Source: Bacillota bacterium
GTDB taxonomy: Bacteria > Bacillota > Clostridia > Christensenellales > QAND01
Direction of reading: 5' to 3'
Assembly: GCA_019415425.1 (NCBI GenBank)
Contig: DXZF01000135.1
Coordinates: 1-6,531 of the forward strand
Length of the DNA stretch: 6,531 nucleotides
Notes under the pieces: generated by a model
Seen by the model: the letters and a program-made list of their open reading frames with translations, nothing else
The model's database searches: none
Told to the model about the DNA's origin: nothing
Made by a program: the position numbers and the translations under genes
Part shown: positions 1 to 5,188 of the stretch, one piece after another
Layout: each line of letters starts with the position of its first letter
Position numbering within the stretch: the first letter of the stretch is position 1

Positions 1-100
1 CCTTTTGCCAGAGGGAAAACGCCGGCCGGACGGGGCGACAGGGAAGGACGGCGCAGCGACGAAGTGCGAGGGGGAGTACATCAAAAATTGACACAAAATT

Positions 101-119
101 AACAAAGAGACAATTTGTT
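101..119. repeat. Short inverted repeat upstream of the -10 box, possible operator
   Basis: AACAAA (101-106) and TTTGTT (114-119) are perfect inverted 6-base arms separated by 7 bases. The right arm overlaps the likely -35 position of the promoter whose -10 is at 137-142, so a repressor bound here could block polymerase. The arms are short and AT-rich and could arise by chance. No regulator gene is present in the window. Confidence 0.3.
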
Positions 120-142
120 CCAGACGTGCGATACGGTATAAT
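115..142 (+). promoter_or_regulatory. Sigma-A-type promoter for the nuclease operon
   Basis: A perfect TATAAT lies at 137-142. The best -35 at the right distance is TTGTTC (115-120, 16-base spacer), which matches TTGACA at only three positions. A perfect TTGACA is present at 88-93, but it is 43 bases from the TATAAT and has no good -10 at its own 17-base spacing. Transcription would start near 149, giving an untranslated leader of about 90 bases before the GTG at 239. The AT-rich patch stands out in an otherwise GC-rich stretch, which supports a promoter here. Confidence 0.6.
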
Positions 143-238
143 AAAAACACAAGGAAATGACAGCGCATGGCAGGCGGATGAAGCGCCGGACTGCACGGCA
201 TAATAGGCGTTGAAAAGCCCAAGCGAGGAGGCGTTGGC

Positions 239-1921
239 GTGAAAATATTATTTGAAGGCGCGGCAAGGATGGTCACGGGCTCGTGCTATCTGTTGGAATC
301 GAACGGCAGGCAGGTGCTGGTGGACTGCGGCATGCGGCAGGGCGCGGATTGCAAAGACGATGACGGCATGTTTGCCTTTGCCCCCAGCAGCATCGATGCG
401 GTGCTGCTCACGCATGCACACATCGATCACAGCGGCCTGCTGCCGCTGCTGCGACGGCAGGGGTTTGCGGGCAAGATCTATGCGACCAAAGTGACGATGG
501 ATTTGTGCAGCATCATGTTGCCCGACAGCGGGCACATCCAGGAGATGGAGGCGGAATGGCGCACGCGCAAGGCGGTGCGCGCCGGACGGCCGCCGGTGGA
601 GCCGTTGTATACCGCGCAGCAGGCGATCGACTGCATGGAGGCGTTTGTGCCCGTGGCCTATGGAGAGACGTTCGAGGTCGTTCCCGGGCTGACGGCGCGC
701 ATGACGGATGCCGGGCATCTGCTGGGCAGTGCGATGATCGAGGTGTGGCTGACCGAAGGGGATGTGCAGCGCAAACTGGTCTTTTCGGGCGATATCGGCA
801 ATGCGCACCGGCCCATCGTGCGCGATCCTTCGACCATCGCCGCAGCGGATATGGTGGTGATGGAGTCCACTTACGGCGATCGACTGCATCCGCCGCGCAC
901 CGACGACCGGCAGGTGCTGGCAGAGATCATCCGCAAGACGTTTGACAAGGGCGGCAACGTCATTATCCCGGCGTTTTCGGTCGGGCGCACCCAGGAATTG
1001 CTGTATGACCTGAGCCTGATCATGCGCGAGGGGATGGCGGGGCTCAAACCGTTTGACGTGTACGTCGACAGCCCGCTGTCCAGCAAGGCGACGCGGATTT
1101 TTGCGGAAAACTTCAACGATGGATACTTTGACGAGCAGGCCATGGAGCGCAAGCAGCAGGGAGACGACCCGTTTTCCTTTGAGACGCTGCACTTTGTGGA
1201 GACGGCGGACGAATCCAAAGCCCTCAACTTCCTAAAGGGCAGCAAGGTCATCCTCTCCTCTTCCGGCATGTGCGAGGCCGGACGCATCAAGCACCATCTC
1301 AAGCACAACCTGTATCGCCCGGAATGCGCGGTGGTATTCCCGGGATTCCAGGGGCAGGGCACGCTGGGGCGCAGCATTGTCGATGGCGCCAAGCACGTCA
1401 AGATCTTTGGCGAGGAGATCGAAGTAAAAGCGGATATCTACCGGCTGCAGGGTTTTTCGGGCCACGCAGATCAGAAGGGGCTTCTGACGTGGCTGGAGGG
1501 CTTTGCACAAAAGCCGCAGCACGTGCTGATCACCCACGGGGAAGAAGAGGTGGCGGAAGCGTTTGCGGCCATCCTTGCGCAGCGCGGGTACGATACCTTT
1601 GTACCGCATGAGGGCGATGTGTTTGACTTCCTCACCGCGCAGACGATTCTGGCGCCCGAAAAGCCGGCGCGGCAGAAGCAGCAGCCGGTGGAGGTGGAGC
1701 AGGTGCGTGCACACAAAGAGAAGACCAAGCCCACAGACAAGCATGAGAAGCTGGATGTCAAACAGGTGCGTCGCCTGTTGCTGGACGAGGCCAAACACAT
1801 GCTGGCCACGGCGGAAGCGGCCAGCCGTGCGCTCAAACCCAACCGCAAGCAAAAGGGTGCAAAACAGGCGTATGAAATGATTGAGCAGTTGCGCAAAGCC
1901 GCCAAACGGATTCTGAAATGA
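239..1921 (+). CDS. Beta-CASP metallo-beta-lactamase-fold ribonuclease (CPSF73/YSH1-like)
   Basis: This 560-residue cytoplasmic protein is a zinc-dependent metallo-beta-lactamase-fold enzyme of the beta-CASP group, whose members cut or trim RNA. The metal-binding signature HAHIDH is at residues 59-64, followed by H160 in DAGHLLGS and D185 in FSGDIG. The beta-CASP motifs are also present: E209 in MESTYGD (motif A), H409 in FSGHAD (motif B) and H433 in THGEE (motif C). The catalytic set therefore looks complete. After about residue 465 there is a roughly 95-residue Lys/Gln-rich, strongly basic tail ending in predicted helices. It is beyond the usual core and may bind RNA. The GTG start is chosen because AGGAGG (226-231) lies 7 bases upstream and the protein opens directly with the family-typical MKILFEGAARMVTGSCYLLE. 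The stop overlaps the next gene's start (ATGA), so the two are translationally coupled. The family is secure. The exact substrate is unknown, and RNase J is less likely than the YSH1-like branch. Confidence 0.93.
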   Translation: MKILFEGAARMVTGSCYLLESNGRQVLVDCGMRQGADCKDDDGMFAFAPSSIDAVLLTHAHIDHSGLLPLLRRQGFAGKIYATKVTMDLCSIMLPDSGHIQEMEAEWRTRKAVRAGRPPVEPLYTAQQAIDCMEAFVPVAYGETFEVVPGLTARMTDAGHLLGSAMIEVWLTEGDVQRKLVFSGDIGNAHRPIVRDPSTIAAADMVVMESTYGDRLHPPRTDDRQVLAEIIRKTFDKGGNVIIPAFSVGRTQELLYDLSLIMREGMAGLKPFDVYVDSPLSSKATRIFAENFNDGYFDEQAMERKQQGDDPFSFETLHFVETADESKALNFLKGSKVILSSSGMCEAGRIKHHLKHNLYRPECAVVFPGFQGQGTLGRSIVDGAKHVKIFGEEIEVKADIYRLQGFSGHADQKGLLTWLEGFAQKPQHVLITHGEEEVAEAFAAILAQRGYDTFVPHEGDVFDFLTAQTILAPEKPARQKQQPVEVEQVRAHKEKTKPTDKHEKLDVKQVRRLLLDEAKHMLATAEAASRALKPNRKQKGAKQAYEMIEQLRKAAKRILK

Positions 1922-2643
1922 CGCAAAAGACCATTGCGTTGGATGTCGAAGTGGCGGATACGCGCACCAGCGGCAGCCTGTGTGCGGTGGGCGTGTGCGT
2001 CATAGCAGAGGAGCGCATTGCAGAGGAGTTCTATACGCTGTGCAATCCGGGCGTGCCGTTTGACGCGTTTTGCGTACGGGTACACGGCATCACAGCGCAG
2101 ATGGTAGAGGATGCGCCGGATCTGGGCGCCGTGCTGACCCTGCTGGCGCCGTATCTGGAAAACAGCTTGGTGGTGGCGCACAACGCGCCGTTTGATGCGG
2201 GGCAATTGCGCGCGGCGGCACGGCGTACCGGGATTGCATTGCCCCGGTTTGAAACGTGCTGCACGGTACGGCTGGCGCGCAAGGTGTTTCCAGGGCGCAC
2301 GAGCTATAAGCTCTCGCAGCTGCGGGATTTGATCGGCATGCCGTTTGAGCACCATCACGCGCTGTGGGACGCGCGCGCATGCGCGCAGCTGTATCTGCGC
2401 TGCCGGCAGGAGCAGGCGCGACAGGCGCGCATACAGCAGATGAGCATGGATTTGAAGGCGTTGTTCGCGCAAAAGCGCGATGGAGAACCGATACAGTCGT
2501 CCCTTCTGACGGATGGGACGTTAGGGGGTTTCGGCTTCGGCCGACCACAGCGCGCACCCGTGGAGGCGCCCGGGTCCGCGCAAAAAAGAGAGGAGCAATC
2601 GTTGCATGAACACAAAAGCAGTACGGATGTATGGCGTCAATGA
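1918..2643 (+). CDS. DEDDh 3'-5' exonuclease (DnaQ / Pol III epsilon-like)
   Basis: This 241-residue protein has an RNase T/DnaQ-type exonuclease domain at about residues 4-160. Such enzymes remove nucleotides from 3' ends of DNA or RNA using two metal ions. Exo I is D9 and E11 in LDVEVAD, Exo II is the HNAPFD stretch ending at D93, and Exo III is H146-x-A-x-x-D151 in HHALWDA. The DEDDh catalytic set is complete. HGIT at 56-59 also fits the family. Exo I reads DVEVAD instead of the commoner D-x-E-T. Residues from about 165 form a Gln/Arg-rich helix and then a low-complexity Gly/Pro tail (about 190-241) that looks unconserved. There is no polymerase or helicase domain, so this is a stand-alone exonuclease and not PolC. 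The ATG overlaps the previous stop as ATGA, indicating coupling with the beta-CASP nuclease. The 3' end overlaps the next gene by 38 bases. The family call is secure, but the cellular role (repair, RNA trimming or proofreading) is open. Confidence 0.9.
   Translation: MTQKTIALDVEVADTRTSGSLCAVGVCVIAEERIAEEFYTLCNPGVPFDAFCVRVHGITAQMVEDAPDLGAVLTLLAPYLENSLVVAHNAPFDAGQLRAAARRTGIALPRFETCCTVRLARKVFPGRTSYKLSQLRDLIGMPFEHHHALWDARACAQLYLRCRQEQARQARIQQMSMDLKALFAQKRDGEPIQSSLLTDGTLGGFGFGRPQRAPVEAPGSAQKREEQSLHEHKSSTDVWRQ
2531..2544 (+). other. UUCG-tetraloop hairpin inside the end of the exonuclease gene
   Basis: TCGGC (2531-2535) pairs with GCCGA (2540-2544) around the exceptionally stable loop TTCG. GG at 2527-2528 can extend pairing to CC at 2545-2546 across a two-base bulge. 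No T-run follows, so it is not an intrinsic terminator. It lies 60 bases before the dehydrogenase start, within the low-complexity tail of the exonuclease gene. It could slow ribosomes or protect an RNA end, or it may be incidental in GC-rich coding DNA. Confidence 0.35.
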
Positions 2644-3868
2644 CCTGCGTCTGGAGGAATTTGAGCTACCGGAAATCAAGGACGATGAAATTCTGGCCAG
2701 AATCATCACCGACAGCGTTTGTATGTCATCCTATAAGGCGGCCATCCAGGGCAGCAACCACAAGCGCGTGCCCGACGATATCGACACCAACCCCGTGATC
2801 ATCGGCCACGAATTTGCGGGCGTGATTGAAAAGGTGGGGAAAAAGTGGCAGGATGCGTGGAAGCCGGGCGATGCGTTTGCCATTCAGCCCGCGCTGAACC
2901 TGCCGGGCGACTTCCACACCCCGGGCTATTCGTACCCCTATTTTGGCGGCGATATGACGTATTGCGTCATCCCCAAAGAGGTGATGGAGCAAAACTGCCT
3001 GCTGCACTATGAGGGAAAGGGCTTTTTCAACGCCTCGCTGGGCGAGCCCATGAGCTGTATCATCGGCGCTTCGCACGCCACGTATCACACCAAGCCGGGC
3101 GTGTATGTGCATGAGATGGGCATCAAACCCAATGGCACCATGGCGCTGCTGGCCTGTGCCGGGCCGATGGGACTGGGCGCGATCGATTATGCCATGCATG
3201 CCGATATCCACCCGCGCCTGATGGCGGTTGTGGACATCAATGCCGACCGCCTGGCGCGCGCGGAAAAGCTGTTCCGTGAAAAGGCGGAAAAGCAGGGCAT
3301 TGAGATCCACTTTATCAACACCACGGGCATGGACGATCCCAGAGCGGAATTGCTCAAACTGACCGGGGGCAAGGGCTTTGACGATGTGCTGTGCTACGCG
3401 CCGGTGCGCCCCGTCGTGGAACTGGGCGACAGCATTCTGGGGACGGACGGTTGCCTGAACTTCTTTGCAGGCCCGGTGGATAAGCAGTTTTCAGCGATGT
3501 TCAATTTCTACAACGTGCACTATGCGGCGACGCATGTGGTGGGCACCAGCGGCGGCAACACCGACGATCTGATCGAATCGCTGACCATGACGGCGCAGGG
3601 CCGCATCACCCCCGGCGTGATGATCACGCACGTGGGCGGCCTGGATGCGGTGGTGGAGACCACCCTGAATTTGCCCAATATCCCCGGTGGCAAAAAGCTG
3701 ATCTATCCCGGTATCAACATGCCGTTGACCGCGATCGACGACTTTGAGGCGTTGGGCAAGACCGACCCATTCTTTGCCGAACTGGACGCGCTGTGCAAAA
3801 AGCACAACGGCCTGTGGAACCACGAGGCAGAGGCGTACATTTTGGAGCAGAAGAGCGAGAATTACTGA
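2606..3868 (+). CDS. Zinc-dependent MDR dehydrogenase, L-sorbose-1-phosphate reductase (SorE/YggP) type
   Basis: This 420-residue soluble oxidoreductase belongs to the medium-chain dehydrogenase/reductase family. It closely resembles, from memory, the SorE/YggP group, in which SorE reduces L-sorbose 1-phosphate to glucitol 6-phosphate. The N-terminal catalytic domain carries the zinc-site candidates C39 (SVCMSSYKA), H68-E69 (GHEFAG) and E147 (EPMSC). The four-cysteine structural zinc loop of classical alcohol dehydrogenases is not seen. The Rossmann glycine motif ACAGPMGLGA is at 183-192. D210 at the end of the next strand (VVDIN) points to NAD(H) over NADP(H). FNFYNVHY and GTSGGNTDD further on are also group-like. 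The ATG is supported by AGAGGAG (2589-2595), 10 bases upstream. It overlaps the exonuclease gene by 38 bases and is closed by a strong terminator. No sugar transporter or PTS gene lies in the window, so the substrate is inferred from family only and could be another sugar phosphate or polyol. Confidence 0.88.
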   Translation: MNTKAVRMYGVNDLRLEEFELPEIKDDEILARIITDSVCMSSYKAAIQGSNHKRVPDDIDTNPVIIGHEFAGVIEKVGKKWQDAWKPGDAFAIQPALNLPGDFHTPGYSYPYFGGDMTYCVIPKEVMEQNCLLHYEGKGFFNASLGEPMSCIIGASHATYHTKPGVYVHEMGIKPNGTMALLACAGPMGLGAIDYAMHADIHPRLMAVVDINADRLARAEKLFREKAEKQGIEIHFINTTGMDDPRAELLKLTGGKGFDDVLCYAPVRPVVELGDSILGTDGCLNFFAGPVDKQFSAMFNFYNVHYAATHVVGTSGGNTDDLIESLTMTAQGRITPGVMITHVGGLDAVVETTLNLPNIPGGKKLIYPGINMPLTAIDDFEALGKTDPFFAELDALCKKHNGLWNHEAEAYILEQKSENY

Positions 3869-3874
3869 TGTGTA

Positions 3875-3909
3875 CGACACCCCCGGCAATCGCCGGGGGT
3901 GTCGCTTTC
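3875..3909 (+). terminator. Intrinsic terminator of the nuclease-dehydrogenase unit
   Basis: The arms 3875-3887 and 3892-3904 form a perfect 13-bp, GC-rich stem (CGACACCCCCGGC) closed by a 4-base AATC loop, starting 6 bases after the dehydrogenase stop. The following tract is only CTTTCC, so the T-run is weak. The stem is strong and its position is ideal. It is symmetrical enough to act on transcripts from either side, but the neighbouring genes all read rightward. Confidence 0.8.
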
Positions 3910-4089
3910 CATACGGGAGAACAAAGCCGACAGAGTCACATTGCGTCTTGAGATGCGTTCAAAGAGAAAACGGGGCCAGATCCACTTGCGTTTGCAACCG
4001 ACTGTACGCGCATGGGCCTGTTTTGCGAATAGATGATGGACCCTTTACATGTTTGATTTGCCATATAGGTCGTTTTTGAGGGCGGCTTC

Positions 4090-4098
4090 TGTTACAAT
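4090..4098 (+). promoter_or_regulatory. Extended -10 promoter for the lipoprotein gene
   Basis: TGTTACAAT at 4090-4098 fits an extended -10 (TG-n-TACAAT). A convincing -35 is absent: TCGTTT at 4070-4075 is the best with a 17-base spacer, which is compatible with extended -10 promoters. Transcription would start near 4105, only about 23 bases before the ATG at 4128. The preceding operon is ended by the hairpin at 3875-3904, so a new promoter is needed here. The remaining 180 or so bases between terminator and promoter hold nothing I recognise. Confidence 0.5.
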
Positions 4099-4127
4099 GA
4101 ATCAAAAGTACGAATGGAGATGGCCAT

Positions 4128-5084
4128 ATGAGAACAATCTTCAAGCGAGGTTTCTGCGCGTTTCTTTGTACGATGGTCGCGATTTTCGCGTGCGCCTGCG
4201 CAAAGAGCAGCACGATGGAGTCGTCCAATCTCACCATGAGCAACCTCCTCAACCAGGGGCACTTTGCATTGGGAGACAACCACACGTTTTACCTGGCCAA
4301 ACAAGATGGAATCTATGCGTATGACGCCAATACGGATACCGAACGCAATATGGTCTGCAGTTACCTTTCCGTGGATCCTTCGTATCAGTTTGGGATCGCA
4401 GGGGATTTACAATTGTATGACGGAAAGCTGTTTTTTACATTGAATTATGCGCTATATGCGGTGGATCTGGAGGACGCATCATGTGAAAAATTGGTGGACC
4501 ATGCCCTTTCTCCCCGGGTATATGACGGCGTTTTGTACTACTATAAGGAAAGCGGCAGTCTGTATACATATGATCTGGGTTCCCGGAAAAACTCTTTGCT
4601 GAGCGAAGATATTCATTGCTTTCAAATCTATCAAGACAGCATTTATTATACAAAAGATAGTTCCATAGATAGTTCCATCTATAAAAGTGACCTGGCCATG
4701 CGGGAATCCACAAAGATTACGCCCACATTCGGAATTTCTCATGAGTATTTATTGGTTGCTGAGGATCATATTTTTTTAGGGTATCTGACATCAGCGCTGT
4801 ATTGTATCACGGATAATCAAGTGCATCGTATCACAGATGACAATTCTTATGCCGCTTTTATAAGTCTGGATGACGAGAACCTGTATTATGAGGCGCCCAA
4901 CTTTATCGATCAACAGGTTGAGGTGCATGCATGGAATCTCAGCAGCCATGAAGATACCATTATAGCAACCCTTCCCGTGAGCGCTTTTAACGGTTATAGT
5001 ATGCAAACTTATCTTTACAGAGGAGAAAATGCTCTCTACCACTATTCAGAAGGCGAATTGTTTAAGAAGATTCCGTTGCATTAA
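4128..5084 (+). CDS. Predicted lipoprotein with propeller-like repeats, DUF5050-like
   Basis: This 318-residue protein is probably exported and lipid-anchored. It begins with K/R residues and a hydrophobic stretch (about 8-24) ending in FACACAK. Either C22 or C24 could be the lipidated cysteine, and neither gives a textbook lipobox. The mature part contains recurring strand pairs of the form 'DGxLYYxxxxxLYxYDL', visible near residues 54-66, 101-114, 135-150, 172-188, 213-228, 251-270 and 303-316. This suggests a six- or seven-bladed beta-propeller of the kind described for DUF5050 proteins. No catalytic residues are evident, and a binding or sensing role at the cell surface would be inference only. 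GGAGA (4116-4120), 7 bases ahead, supports this ATG. The gene is much more AT-rich than the upstream operon (17 of 60 bases G or C in 4621-4680). The next gene starts 104 bases later in the same direction, so co-transcription is possible. The lipoprotein and propeller calls are moderate, and the function is unknown. Confidence 0.8.
   Translation: MRTIFKRGFCAFLCTMVAIFACACAKSSTMESSNLTMSNLLNQGHFALGDNHTFYLAKQDGIYAYDANTDTERNMVCSYLSVDPSYQFGIAGDLQLYDGKLFFTLNYALYAVDLEDASCEKLVDHALSPRVYDGVLYYYKESGSLYTYDLGSRKNSLLSEDIHCFQIYQDSIYYTKDSSIDSSIYKSDLAMRESTKITPTFGISHEYLLVAEDHIFLGYLTSALYCITDNQVHRITDDNSYAAFISLDDENLYYEAPNFIDQQVEVHAWNLSSHEDTIIATLPVSAFNGYSMQTYLYRGENALYHYSEGELFKKIPLH
4656..4679 (+). repeat. 12-base tandem duplication in the lipoprotein gene
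   Basis: GATAGTTCCATA (4656-4667) is followed directly by GATAGTTCCATC (4668-4679), identical at 11 of 12 positions. It is in frame and doubles the peptide DSSI (residues 177-184), between the strands of one putative propeller blade. This looks like a recent slippage duplication that lengthens a surface loop without breaking the frame. Confidence 0.8.
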
Positions 5085-5174
5085 AGAACTGCGGGCCACC
5101 TGAGGCAGGTCGTGGATGGAGCGTGTACCCAGCATCTCGATCCGGTACGAAATTATATTTTATTGTATTTTGAA

Positions 5175-5180
5175 GAGGGG
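5175..5180 (+). promoter_or_regulatory. Ribosome binding site fixing the start at 5189
   Basis: GAGGGG sits 8 bases before the ATG at 5189, inside a purine-rich run (AGAGGGGAAGGAAAG). It is preceded by an AT-rich stretch (5150-5170) that could hold a promoter, though no clear -35/-10 pair is visible. It is the main support for the start of the long open frame that follows. Confidence 0.7.
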
Positions 5181-5188
5181 AAGGAAAG

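Noticed and set aside
1..102. Possible C-terminal end of an upstream gene (frame 2 closes at TGA 89-91, frame 1 at TAA 100-102)
   Set aside because: Only about 30 codons are visible, the residues show no recognisable motif, and short open frames are expected in GC-rich DNA. There is also a reverse frame open to the edge from an ATG at 81, but it has no ribosome binding site.
157..213. 18-codon Arg-rich reading frame in the leader of the nuclease operon
   Set aside because: The purine run AAGGAA directly abuts the ATG, too close for a ribosome binding site, and the frame would start about 8 bases after the predicted transcript start. Composition alone explains the arginines.
248..1192. Long reverse-strand open frame opposite the beta-CASP gene
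   Set aside because: It is a shadow in high-GC coding DNA. The forward frame has complete catalytic motifs, while the reverse translation is His/Arg-rich without a domain or ribosome binding site.
5090..5120. Possible terminator hairpin after the lipoprotein gene (CCACCTG / CAGGT..TGG)
   Set aside because: The stem pairs only five bases before a bulge and no T-run follows, so co-transcription into the next gene cannot be excluded on this basis.
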